A stretch of 64,000 bases of DNA from Heliopora coerulea (taxonomy: Eukaryota; Cnidaria; Anthozoa; Scleralcyonacea; Helioporidae), in contig JASJOG010000032.1 of NCBI GenBank assembly GCA_030142905.1, positions 2,017,001-2,081,000 on the forward strand, read 5' to 3'. Shown here piece by piece: positions 9,845 through 20,110 of this stretch. Within the stretch, counting starts at the first letter, position 1, and every line of letters begins with the position of its first letter. The position numbers and the translations under genes are program-made. Below the pieces are notes generated by a model. It made no database searches. It saw only the letters and a list, made by a program, of their open reading frames with translations, and was not told the DNA's origin.

Positions 9845-9849
9845 TTCTT

Positions 9850-10130
9850 CTTCTTCAGATTTTTTATCTCATTTTTTGTCCAAAATCATGCTTTATATAA
9901 ATTTAGTTGATTAACACTCCATTTCAATATCAATATACTCAAATTACACCATATAATGTTACAAAATCGAAAAAATACACTAAAATACTCAATTGGAGCT
10001 CCCCCTGAGTTGAGATAATCCGATTATCAATACTGCAATGTGATCAGTTAAAAAACTTGTTCCTGCACCACCACCAAAAAAAATCGTAATATACCATTAC
10101 TAATCACCACACATGTCCACATTAGTACCC
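9850..10130 (-). mobile_element. Virus-like element remnant, right part
   Basis: AT-rich sequence that continues the element interrupted by the Ty3 insertion. On the minus strand a hydrophobic, glycine-rich fragment is readable (GGGAGTSFLTDHIAVLIIG). It stops where DIRS-like sequence starts at about 10130. Confidence 0.35.
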
Positions 10131-10139
10131 TCACACTGT

Positions 10140-10575
10140 GCTTTGCATGGTGGGCAAGGGAATAAATATCATTGTATGGGCAGTTGCTTCTCTTGTGTCA
10201 TGTGTAATTGGCAGGTTTTTGCACAAGGAATTTTGGTGCCAGATTTTTATGATGCCTTTTTGATTGATGGATCTTCAGAGTACGATCTAAGGCTCCTATG
10301 GGGCTAAGTGAGTTTTTAGCAGTCCAAGCATATGTAGTTCAGGTGAATTGGAAAAGCTAATTTTGTCAAAGAAATCTCAAATATTTATGATTGGAGCAGA
10401 AAATAGGGATGCTAAATATGCATCCTTTAAGTCCAATGGCAAAAGATTACCTCCTGGAGACTAGGTCTATTATTAAATCAATATATTCCATCTTGTAGTT
10501 GATTTTGGAAACGAATTTGTTCAATGGTTTCAGATTTGTTATAGGACTAACATGACCAGTTTTCTCAGGGGCAAG
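10140..10575 (-). pseudogene. DIRS-like reverse transcriptase core, decayed
   Basis: Fragments in shifting frames include IFLAPEKTG, NLKPLNKFVSKI and LDLKDAYLA, which match the early RT motifs of DIRS-type enzymes (the palm segment LDLKDAY is characteristic). The catalytic DD box is not found before the sequence ends at about 10130. Several stops. Confidence 0.6.
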
Positions 10576-10594
10576 AAATATGTTTATAAGAATT

Positions 10595-10622
10595 ACAATA
10601 ATAATTATTATAATAATAATGT
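10595..10622. repeat. AAT-type microsatellite
   Basis: Simple AATAAT/ATTATT repeat at the 3' end of the LINE, a typical tail for CR1/L2 relatives. Confidence 0.6.
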
Positions 10623-10939
10623 TGTTTTACCAGGGGTGCACATCACCAAACTTTTTTTCAGTGAGGCCCTGGAAATTACATACAATATAATTAACATAAA
10701 AACCTAAATTGTTATATGTAACTATAAAATTTTATAAGATTACTAAAAACATTAAATAGATAGAAAGTTAGTGTTCAGCAGTTAATAAGAGTCTTAACAG
10801 TTTCTTTAAAAATTAAAAGTGACTTCACATCACATAAAGATTTAGCTAAATTATTCCATTCATTAAGACTCTGATATAGCAGATGTTGCATTCTGTAATT
10901 TCGTTTACCTACTGGGAGATGAAAGTTGTCTTTCTTTTA

Positions 10940-12473
10940 TTATGAGTGAACATCACTATTTCCTTTTGTGTTAAAATTATCATCTATCAAACCGTTAATG
11001 TATTTAAAAACAAAAACATAGCGATGATGCACGTGCTTTTCAAGAGTACACCAACCAAATTCATTCAGTGCTTCCGTAGCCAACGCAAAATTCGGAAGAT
11101 TAAGAATTATCTTGGCAGCTTTGTTTTGAAGGACCTGGAGTTCATCCATAAGTTTTGAGTTATACTTATCCCCCCATACAATGTCTGCATAGTCAAACAA
11201 AGGACCTACTAAGCTATTATACAGTGTAACACAAGTTTTCAGAAGTTGTAAGTATCTAATACGTTTCAACATACCAAGTCTCTGGTTTAACTTACTGGAA
11301 ATGTCCTCAGTATGATCACCCCATTTCATATTTTTGTTAATTATAACTCCAAGGTACTTAAAAGTATCAGATCTTTCTGGTAATAAATTATCAATCACTA
11401 GATTTACACCTTGACAAGAGCTTAACTTTTGTGGACTACCTATTAAAATAAATTTAGATTTAAGAATATTTAAAGTGAGGTCATTTTCCCAAAACCACAA
11501 AGACAGGTTATACAAGTCATCATTAAGTTTGCTTTCAGTCACAGAAACAGACAAGCTGCTAATGCGTATCACAGTATCGTCAGCATAAAGAACAATTTTA
11601 CAATGATTCAGACATAATGGCATATCATTTACGAAAACCAAAAACAAAAGTGGTCCACAAATACTTCCTTGGGGCACACCAATGTCAATGGATTTAAGAC
11701 TTGATCGAGCATCACCAAATTGGGTAAGTTGCTGTCGTCGACAAAGATAAGATGTAAACCACTTGACCACTTAATCACATGCACCAATACATTCAATCTT
11801 TTTTAGAAGAAGGTTATGATTTACACAATTGAAGGCTTTACTCAAATCAAGAAGGACTGCCCCAGTCATCATTCCTTTATCCAGATTTTCAAACACTTCA
11901 TCCATAAAATGAATGAGAGCAATATCTGTGGATAAATTCGGTTGAAAGCCAAATTGTTTGGATGTTAATGACTTGGATTCAGTTAAATAACTGTAGAACT
12001 GCCGATGAACAGTTCTCGAGAATTTTACTTACTGTTGGTAATATTGTAATAGTCTGGTAATTCTTGCATTGGGAATGATCACCAGATTTAAAAAGAGCAG
12101 TTGGTTGGCCTTGTTTCCAAATAGCTGGAAAAATACCTGACTTGAGAGAACGATTGAATAATCTAGTCAGCACAGGTGTTATAATCTCGACTGAGTCATT
12201 CAAAAGTCTCCTGCTAACTTTATCCTATCCTATAGCCTTATTTGTTTTCAAGGTCTTCGATTGTTTATAGACCAATGATTCACCTATGGATGTAAACACA
12301 AACTTGTTTAAGATGTGATCCTCGGTCACAGCAGAATTATTACTGAAGCTCCTAACAACAGACTGAAACTTAACTGCTAACTTGCTTCCAATTGATGTAA
12401 AATGGTTATTCAATATGTTGGCAATTGACTCTGAATCAGTCACTTTAATTCCATTAGACTGAATAAAGGACAA
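10940..12473 (-). pseudogene. LINE reverse transcriptase (CR1/L2-like)
   Basis: Three frames in series: 12225-12473 (linker between endonuclease and RT), 11979-12203 (FPAIWKQGQPTALFKSGDHS, the fingers region) and 10940-11770 (276 codons: GVPQGSICGPLLFLVFVNDM, catalytic ADDT in KIVLYADDTVIR, then thumb and C-terminus). A stop and frameshifts lie between. RT primes on nicked target DNA. Confidence 0.85.
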
Positions 12474-12499
12474 TTTGAGATAAATTCATCTCTACTATA

Positions 12500-12820
12500 T
12501 CAGGTATCCTCTATTATCCCTTTTTCTAGTAGTGGATTGATTTCCAGGAATAGGATATGCACTTCTGAATGAGACAACATTGTTGGACAAGGAGGTTTGG
12601 CTCGAGTAGGTTGTTTACCAAATTCTAGGTGGTAACCAGATATGGTTTTCAGCACCCAAGGGTCACTAGTGATTGTATGCCAAGTGGCTGTATGGTCTGC
12701 TAGATTTCCAATGTAGACTTTAAAAGAAGGTGAGCTTACCTGTATTGGGCTTGAATTGATTTGTTTGTCATGGTTGATGGTTTGCTGAATGATTGTGAAT
12801 GTTTCACAGTGTACTGCCAA
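12500..12820 (-). pseudogene. DIRS-like pol, N-terminal lead into RT
   Basis: 106 codons. WHTITSDPWVLKTISGYHLE followed by SEVHILFLEINPLLEKGIIE is the conserved approach to the RT domain of DIRS-type elements. The reading resumes beyond the LINE at 10575, so the LINE inserted into this gene. Confidence 0.65.
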
Positions 12821-12834
12821 TTCTGGTACCTCCC

Positions 12835-13116
12835 TTAACTGCTGTAGTGTATAAGATACAACTTTTTCTGTTGGTAGGAATATCCTTGTGGTTGTTGACA
12901 GTGAAAGGTGGATCGGTTGGAAGAATGGGTTTGGTGATGTGGGCCAAGTGTTTTTGCCAATCTGTTTAGTTCAACTATATCTTTAACATGTTTAAGAAGC
13001 TCGTTTCTGAAAAGCCATTTGCCAGTGAGAGTGGCTTGGCTGCATATCGAATGGTAACTGGGACTAATTCTATCACATAGCATATAATTGAGAAAGAGAA
13101 ATGTTATAAGGAGCAT
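12835..13116 (-). pseudogene. DIRS-like gag C-terminal fragment
   Basis: Includes LFRNELLKHVKDIVELNRLAK and a His/Gln-rich tail, as in the region before RT of DIRS elements. The upstream part of the gene lies beyond the Tc1 insertion. Moderately sure. Confidence 0.45.
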
Positions 13117-13252
13117 GGCAGAGTAGTCATTGCATCTGCAAGAGGTGTTAGGAAGGAAGAAACATCAAGTTGTACCTTTTTATTCCTGGTGTCTAGGACT
13201 TTATCAAGAAGGCCAAGAGCTGGTTGAGTGGCTTTTACAATGCTTCATTGTA

Positions 13253-14601
13253 CGGTGGTGCTCAAAAGTTTGTAAACCTATGAGCATAAACAGTGTTTTA
13301 TTTACCTGGATGAGAAACATTTAAGGTTCTGCAAATAAAATCGTAAGAAACAAAACAGGTAGGAAGCAAAGGTAAGTGAACCCTGTTACTTAGTAGGTCC
13401 TCCTCTAACTGCAACAACTGCAATGAGATGCTTTCTGGATTCAGTTATCCATTGTTGGCCATTCTTCATCACAAGGTACAGAATTCTTTCAGGTTGGAGG
13501 GGTTTCTTGCATGGAGAGCACACTTCAGGTCAAACCAAAGCATCTCAATGGGATTGAGATCAGGGCTCTGGCTAGGGCATTCCAACACCTTAAGCTTCTT
13601 TTTTATTAACCAGTCCTGAGTAGATTTGCTGGTATGCTTATGGTCATTGTCCTGTTGTAGAATCCAGCCATCCCCAAGTCTCAGATGACAAACTCACGGG
13701 GGAACATTCACTGTCAATGTCTTCTGGTGGTCATTCGAATTCATAGTTCCTTTGATGTGTGCAAGTTTTCCAGTTCCTGAGGCACCAAGACACTTCTCTT
13801 CAAAGGCTGCTTTAGGTTTTTGCGAAACATAGCACCTCTCGTTCTAACTAAAGAGCTCAAGTTTCATTTCTTCCATTGGTTGAAAGTGTTGTCTCGGTGG
13901 TCTTTGCAAACTTTAACCTTGCCTCACGATGCTTGGTATTTAAGAGCAGCTTTTTCTTTATGACTCTGCCATGCAGGACAACCTGGTTCAGCGTCCTCAG
14001 TACTGTGGACCGGTGAACATGAATGTCAGCTTTGGCCAAGCTGCTCTGGGGTTCTTAGACACCTCTACAACTAGCAGTTGAGCTGTTCGGCTTGAGATTT
14101 TGCAAGGTTGGCCACTTCAGGGCAATGTTCTTGTCTTAAAGTACCTCCATTTATCAACAATGTGATGCATAGTTGAAACATTAACATCAAACTGCTGAGC
14201 AATCTTCTTGTAGCCTTCTCCGGACTTATGGGCGATAATAATCATCTCTCTCAGCTTCTCTGACAGCTCTCAGACTGTGGCATTTCAAACCTTGCATGAT
14301 GTTGATGCTGCACAGTATGCTATATCAGTTGGAATAGAGTATATCGTACATGCACTCCAAAATTATATCTCAGATGACTTTGTTGTGAACACCGACGACA
14401 TATGGTACAGGTGTGCCAACTGAATGTCGGTGGTTATGTTATGTTGCTACTGCTATGGTTCACTTACTTTTGCACGCTCGATTTTCTTCTCTAATATGAA
14501 TAGGGCTTCAAAATGGTGCTACAGATAGACATATATTTTTTTCTATCTATCTTTCATATTTGTTTTTGATCCCCAGGTTCACAAACTTTTGAGCACCACT
14601 G
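13253..14601 (-). mobile_element. Tc1/mariner transposon
   Basis: 1349 bp with matching terminal inverted repeats (left CGGTGGTGCTCAAAAGTTTG, right end complementary with CAGTGGTG at the tip) and a TA duplication on each side (13251-13252, 14602-14603). It sits inside the DIRS-like element. The transposase gene is on the minus strand and badly decayed. Confidence 0.9.
13400..14290 (-). pseudogene. Tc1 transposase, decayed
   Basis: The helix-turn-helix region is readable around 14170-14270 (HKSGEGYKKIAQQFDVN), the second DNA-binding part at 13857-14039 (VHRSTVLRTLNQVVLHGRVI KKKLLL pattern), and catalytic-domain scraps to about 13400. Multiple stops and frameshifts; no intact DDE triad. Transposase cuts and pastes the element at TA. 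Confidence 0.75.
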
Positions 14602-14652
14602 TATATCTTGCAAGCCAAGGTCTTTTGCCTTAGATGATTGCAGTGAATCATA

Positions 14653-14892
14653 TCAGAGGTCCAGGTTTACTGTTGGGACACATAGCATGTCACAGTTCTC
14701 TGGAGTGTGGTATTTCATTTCAACATACTTTAGTTTGGAGTCAATACATATCTCTGTGCCCACACCATTGACTCTAGTGGCAATGTACACATTGATCATA
14801 GGGAAAAAAATATGGCAGGGAAAAATCTTCTGAAATGCTTTCAATCCAGTATGTTGAGTCATAGGCATTGTGTGAGTTGTCATCCTCATCAA
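14653..14892 (-). pseudogene. Open fragment in the DIRS-like element
   Basis: 79 codons, same strand as the gag pieces and between them and the Tc1 insertion. Not recognised by itself; by position it would be part of the gag gene, possibly in a shifted frame. Confidence 0.3.
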
Positions 14893-14928
14893 GTTTTAGA
14901 GGGCCACAAGTTTTTCAGTCTACAACTG

Positions 14929-15273
14929 TCACATGTTACCCTTGGTAAATAAAGTTGATTCATCAACAAGTGGGATAGGTAAATTGTACTCTGGATCTCT
15001 TGGTTTCTTAGTGTGCTGGAAAGATGGCAGTTCTGCCTTGTGTTTAGCCACAACGACCTGAAGTAAATTTGACATAGTTTCCATAGATTTAACTATCTGT
15101 GATAGACCTAGCTGTTGCTTCAACTTATCTAGGTCAACTTCCAAGCTGTCCCCTTCATCGTTATGGCTCTCTTTGAGGGATAAGTTATTTGTAAGGTGAG
15201 TATCTTTTGATCCTATTGCTGTAGGAGCTGTAACCCATACTTTGTGTGGTGTCAAAAGTGTTAATTTGTCCAT
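14929..15273 (-). pseudogene. DIRS-like gag N-terminal fragment
   Basis: 114 codons beginning MDKLTLLTPHKVWV. Helical, acidic middle (LEVDLDKLKQQLGLSQIVKS) then a Pro-rich end (HTKKPRDPEYNLPIPLV). The start near the element's presumed 5' end fits a gag protein. Homology inferred from position and layout only. Confidence 0.4.
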
Positions 15274-15290
15274 CAGAGATTACTTATTGA

Positions 15291-16159
15291 CACTGATATA
15301 AACACACACAAAAGGAAGAATGACACTACAACACATGTGGTCACACCTATATGCCTACCTCAAGCATTGCAGAAGGAACACATGCTGATTCCATACTGCA
15401 TAGTGCATCGAAAGAGAATATAAACAATCAGGTCTTGAAAAATTTTCTTTTCACGAACCCTTAAACATAAGTTTTGCAATAAATGTTTAAGTGAAACCAT
15501 GTAAAGTTATTTGATGCATGGGTTATTGCATTGCAAATCTTCATTACTTAGATTTTTATAGAGACCACAGTATGTATTAGAGTTGTCTATATTTGTGGAG
15601 ACGTGCACTAATAACAACCTAAGCTTTACAACTCCTTTTTGTGGCATCAACGATTTGTAGTTAAAATGTACATGGAATGTGCGAACAATTACTGCCTTGT
15701 AGTATCCCAATTATGAAATATACCTGTTACAAGCGACCACCTCCAGGGGCAGCAGAGCAGAATTTGGAGTGGGGACTTGAGATAAAATTCCACTTTGTGT
15801 GCTTCGTCCAGAAATTTCACAACAAGAGTTCCAGAATGTAGTTCTTTGAACATTACATTTGGAAAAAAATTGGTGGCTACAGCCCCCTGATCTCAATTTA
15901 ATACTCACACTGAAGGGTTTGCAAAGGAAAAGTGTGCATTTTATCAAAGAATGTGATCAGAAAAATGGAAAACAGAAGTGGCAAAAGGCTGGTTCACAAC
16001 ATTTTTCAGTTCACTTTGGCAGTGTCAGATTATCATAAAAAAATTTCTCTTCCTGTACTGTAATATGTACATATAAAACATTCAATTCAAAATATTGGAT
16101 ATGCACAAATTAAAAATTAAAAATACAGTTACTCAAGTTTTATGCTTGAAGCAATCATC
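15291..16159. other. No recognisable gene
   Basis: Two short minus frames (15507-15710, 15711-15947) have no family features. The region separates the DIRS-like element from the PLV-type element and could be an older decayed repeat. Confidence 0.5.
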
Positions 16160-17968
16160 AGACTGATGTGTCAGAGCACACGTCCAATATTGCAGGGCTC
16201 TTCTTGTAGTTATATATTAATCTACTATTGCCCTCAACAAGGTCGCAATTGTTGCTGTCACCATAAAGATTTACTTTCAAATTGTTAGCTGCAAAGTTGT
16301 TGTACATGAGTGTTAACCATATATTGGAACCATCAAGAACTCATCTAAAAATATGTCCTTATTAGCCAATAGTTTTAGGTTTTCAGTGTCAGACACAAAC
16401 TCATTGAAGTAGCTATCGAATGTATGCACACTGCTTTTGAGATTATCGCCGATTTTACTTCTAATATTATCTACTGCTTTGTTTATAAAACTGAATATAA
16501 TGGGGTTTTTGCTTTCTTTGGCATGATTTATTAATTTAGTAGTTTTCCCACAACCTGTGCCTCCTGTAATTAGCATACCTTTCCTCTTTATAGAGTATAT
16601 TTGCTTATGTTGATGTCTTTTTGGTAATTTTTTTTTTCAATAAGTGAGGGGGTCTCTCCTATCTTTTGGAATACTTTTACTATCATGTCAGAAGTGAATT
16701 TATCTTCTTTGGGTCTTTCACAGTAAACTGCATCAGTATTGTATCCAAAAATTTCGGGATTATTGTCACATGCACTCTCAATGATTTCCATTAGCTTTAC
16801 AATAGAACCTGATATTACACGTCAATTAATTGAACAGTTTTTGGTAATTTTTCTTTTGATGTCAATCTTTCGAATGAGATAAAAGTCATCTTCTTTGTGT
16901 ATACTCGCCTTTTCATTATTTTCAAATGCCTCAGCCCACACAGCACAAACGGTATCATAACCAGTTGACATGAATCCTTTACTACTTTTATCATATTTTG
17001 TTCTGAGGTATCCAATAAATTGATTTGCCAGCTTTTTTTTTCAGTCAATTTATCAAATTTATCAAATACATATTTGATGTACCCTTTGAATGCATTGTGA
17101 TTGATTGACTAATTGGTGTTTTATGTCAGATAGTCTATTAGGTTTCTTCCATGAAATCCTGCTTTGATGATTATGAGTTAATTATTGGTGGTTTTGTACT
17201 TGTCTATATGTGTTTTGTTAATGTAATACTCTCCAGTCTTTAGTTGTCCATCGAATTTATGTATGGTGTTATGTTCATTTGTTAGTAAAACTGAAGGATA
17301 GTCTTTTGCAATGTCAAGTGCTGTTATGTCATATGAAACTTCTTTATTATCATCTGTACAGAATGTGTTGCAGTGCTTTTGGGTAGTAGTCATCGATTAT
17401 TGTTGTTACATATCTGTTGTAGTTAGATTTTTGTGTGTCCGTACAGTTGTTTGAATAAATTTTCTGCAATTGATTTTAGTCCTTGATTGCTGAATTGAAA
17501 GGTATTTACTGGGTATTTTTTGAATAGTTCATCACAAATCGTAATCAATATTATGGGTCACCATATTTTTGAGATCATGTGTTATGAATACATCAATTTG
17601 GTTTCCTCCATCATACTGAAAATGCTCAATATATGTGTTTGCTCTTTGCATGGTGTCTATCATGATGTCTCTACCCTTGCACCCATCTGGTAAAATGATT
17701 AGATGATTGTTGTAATATTTTTAAACAGTAATGAGCTATTTGGGTTATGATTGGGTTGGTTAATTATATTGTAGTAATCTTTTAATGTTTTACATTTTCA
17801 GTTTTGTCTTCTGATTGTTGTCAATTCTATTGTATTAGGTCAAGATGTTTAATTAAAGAGGATCCCTTAGTGATTTTTGTAATCAGGTCCTGGTTTAGTA
17901 TTGGAAAACAATGGCCATCTTTGTAGATAAAGTATAATCGTACGGTTTTGCCATGTTTATGAGGAGGT
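16160..17968 (-). pseudogene. DNA polymerase B - SF1 helicase, C-terminal portion
   Basis: In minus order: motif A of a family B polymerase (DIAKDYPSVLL, about 17283-17315), then motif C-like GYNTDAVYC (16725-16750), then at once a superfamily 1 helicase with Walker A TGGTGCGKTTKL (about 16535-16570), motif Ia-like FSFINKAVDNIRSK, Walker B IFLDEFLMVP (16320-16350) and a further motif NLYGDSNNCDLVEGNSR near 16230-16280. Frameshifts fall near 16315, 16580, 16800 and 17050-17170. The N-terminal part lies at 21413-22326 beyond the Penelope insert. Replicates the element DNA. The helicase is cut off at about 16160. Confidence 0.7.
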
Positions 17969-17975
17969 GGAGATG
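17969..17975. repeat. Target duplication GGAGATG, left
   Basis: Identical to 21413-21419 and flanking the Penelope compound insert. Confidence 0.85.
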
Positions 17976-18843
17976 TTCACTAAAGATTTACTGAGCAGAA
18001 ATCTTAGATGTAAAATGAAGATGAGAGCCCAGCTCAAAATTTGGAGATGTAATGTCATCATTCAGGAATAGACAGAAACACATGAATAAACTTTAATAGA
18101 AGTTCACCAACGTTTTGTTGCCGACACGCAACATTTTCAAAGTAATTACAGATGGAAATATTAAGACATTTATAATTACAAAAGGTATCACATTAGGATT
18201 AAAGCCAATGAGAATAAGGGAGGTGAAAGATGAGATGAGACAAGTAGAGGAAGGAGAGAATTAAAATAAGGCAAGCGGAATGGAAGTGATGTTTTCATTA
18301 AGGGAAGGTTTATGTTTACTGATGAGGAGACTTTCTCTGATAAGTAATTCGAAGGGTGATCCACAAGAGGAAGGAATTGAGATGTCATGAAAGGAGATGG
18401 AGTGGCTAGTTTGGGTTGAATGTGTAAGAATGCTAGAATGTGAAAGATGTGAAACTTTCTTGCCAGTCAACGGCAAAATTCCCATGTGTTCTGAAATATG
18501 CATGTGTAGGTGACGGTGTATTTGCCCAATATAGAACGCTGCAATTGATAAACTACATGTGATTTCAAAAACTTGGGAATAGAGTCTTTGAACTGGAAGA
18601 AGGTAGAAAGACGTTTACCAGGTTTTAATAAGACACAAAGATCTATTTGAGGGAAGCAGGAAGAAACAAGTTTGATGAGCACTGGTAAAAGGGAGGCAGA
18701 AATAGACAACATGTTTAGGGACAGTGATATTGTTAATGGGAGGAGAAAAGATCTTGTCGAGAAAAATACTTAGGCAGCAGTCCAAAAAAAAAAGCGATGG
18801 GGTAACCATTGTTAACAAAAAATTCTTTAACATGTTTGAGGAA
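17976..18843 (-). pseudogene. Penelope-like element B, left arm (GIY-YIG part)
   Basis: Minus-strand 3' portion: a fragment of RT C-terminus (18615-18833), then the GIY-YIG endonuclease region in broken frames (ISEHMGILPLTGKKVSHLSH, ending SPFELLIRESLLISKHKPSL). The right arm (20205-21172) encodes the same protein, closely similar. Frameshifted. The endonuclease nicks the target DNA in the family. Confidence 0.75.
18104..18145 (-). ncRNA. Hammerhead-like remnant, Penelope B left arm
   Basis: Minus strand shows TTGAAAAT, a 5-bp stem (GTTGC/GCAAC, loop GTGTCG) and AAAACGTT. Spacing matches a hammerhead (core CTGANGA, stem II, GAAAC, cleavage triplet), but conserved positions are changed by transitions. 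Likely inactive. Mirror copy at 21265-21310. Confidence 0.35.
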
Positions 18844-18891
18844 GTTGATCGTCCAGGTTAGTGTAGTCTTGAGAAAGACTGTTGGTTGAAG

Positions 18892-18936
18892 TGACTGACG
18901 TTTCGACAGCCTTAGCGGCGGTCATCTTCAGAGTCA
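18892..18936 (-). ncRNA. Hammerhead ribozyme-like motif, Penelope A
   Basis: Minus strand: stem I strand TGACT (18932-18936), core CTGAAGA (18925-18931), stem II of about 7 bp with one mismatch (GACCGCC/GGCTGTC), GAAAC (18900-18904), GTC (18897-18899), then AGTCA (18892-18896), which pairs perfectly with TGACT. An extra T between the core and stem II and a loop-less stem III deviate from the standard. Hammerheads are known in Penelope-like elements, where they process the RNA. Confidence 0.55.
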
Positions 18937-19086
18937 AAAGGAGAGTAAATGTCAGGTTCGCCTGTATTTGTATCTGGCTCGTGCGTGATAAGTGGGTGGT
19001 CGTATTGGTCATGGAGGTGTGATATTTGGCAAGAAGCAATGGGTGTGGTTGTGTAGGCGTTAATTATAGTTTGTCGAAGTGTAAGT

Positions 19087-20075
19087 CTATTGGCTGCTTG
19101 CACGTTTGACTTTGTGAATTAGTCGTTTGTAAGGTCCCGGTAATTGTGATCGGTTTAATGGATTTTGTTCTAAGTTTGTATACCAGCTTTCTAGTGTGAG
19201 TCGCTGTTTGTAGTTGGTGCTGTATGTAATACATTTTGCCGATTCCCAGTCAATGTTGTGTTTGGTTTGTCGGTGGTGTTCGGCAACGTGGTTGGTTTTG
19301 TCTCCATTTTTTGTCACTCGTTTGTGTTCTGTGAGTCGTGTATTTAAGTTTCTGCTAGTCTCACCTATATAAGTGGCTTGGCAGTCGGAGCAATTAATTT
19401 TGTAAACTGCACCTTGTCTTTCGTGCGGTTGTTCTCTGTCCTTAACATTAGTCAGTACATGTCGTAAAGTTGTGATCGGTTTGTGCGCTACTCGTATATT
19501 GTATGGTCGTAAGATACGCGAGATAATCTCAGACATACCTTTTATGTAGGGTATCGTTGCTGTAGTTGTTGTCGGACTGTTGTTTTCGTCGCGTTCATTG
19601 TCTTTGTAAGTGTTAAGTTTGATGAAGTCAGAGTTATAGTTGTTTTTGTGGAAAACGCATTGTAAGTAGTCATTTTCTTGGCGTAGAGCGTCGGATGAGT
19701 TGCAAATGAGTTGTGCGTGTCTCGTCAATGTTTTGATGGTGGTAGCTAGGATTGTACAATGATTGGTCCAGTAGTCTGTCAGTATGCATTGGTTTCCTGT
19801 AGACAGTGGTCTGTAGTTTGTTATTGTCACGACTTACCAAACAGTCTAGGAACGGAATAGCTCCGTCTTCTTCAATCTCTTTGGTAAATTGTATGACTGT
19901 TCTGCTCGTTAATGTGTTTGTGAAACTCGTCAATCTCGTCTTCGGGTAGTGCAGTAATCGTGTCGTCAACGTAACGAAACCAAAAAGGTAACGTGTGTTT
20001 GTAAGTTGCAAGAGCTCGTTCCTCTATGGATTGCATTACAATTTCAGCAACCACAACAGAAACGGGTGAGCCCAT
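19087..20075 (-). pseudogene. Penelope A reverse transcriptase - GIY-YIG endonuclease
   Basis: Three frames. 19872-20075 has RT motif FWFRYVDDTITALPEDE (catalytic DD) and starts at GSPVSVVVAEI. 19670-20011 has the thumb-side segment AIPFLDCLVSRDNNKLQTTV and the tail YRKPMHTDRLL. 19087-19830 has the GIY-YIG endonuclease (YIGETSRNLNTRLTEH, preceded by Cys residues CSDC) and the C-terminal segment LTLESWYTNLEQNPLNR. The order RT then GIY-YIG defines Penelope-like elements. Frameshifts separate the parts. Confidence 0.85.
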
Positions 20076-20110
20076 TGCTGTGCCATGTAACTGTTTGTGG
20101 TGTTTACCGT

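Larger units (their letters stand above)
10580..12480 (-). mobile_element. CR1/L2-like LINE, 5'-truncated
   Basis: Minus-strand LINE that splits the DIRS RT. It contains only the RT half and the 3' tail; the endonuclease is missing, as usual for 5'-truncated copies. The 3' end lies near an AT microsatellite (about 10595-10622), which may be its tail. Confidence 0.75.
10131..15290 (-). mobile_element. Decayed DIRS-like retrotransposon
   Basis: Minus-strand segments, in order, match the DIRS pattern: a gag-like region (15273-12835), the N-terminal lead into RT (12820-12500) and an RT core (10575-10140). The RT segments either side of the LINE at 10580-12480 belong together. A Tc1 element (13253-14601) interrupts the gag part. 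The tyrosine recombinase and terminal repeats are not seen; the 3' side is lost at about 10130. Boundaries are approximate. Confidence 0.6.
18844..20110 (-). mobile_element. Penelope-like element A, 5'-truncated
   Basis: Contains the RT C-terminal half, the GIY-YIG domain and a 3' region with a hammerhead-like motif. Flanked on both sides by Penelope B sequence in opposite orientations. 5' part of the RT is missing. Confidence 0.75.
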
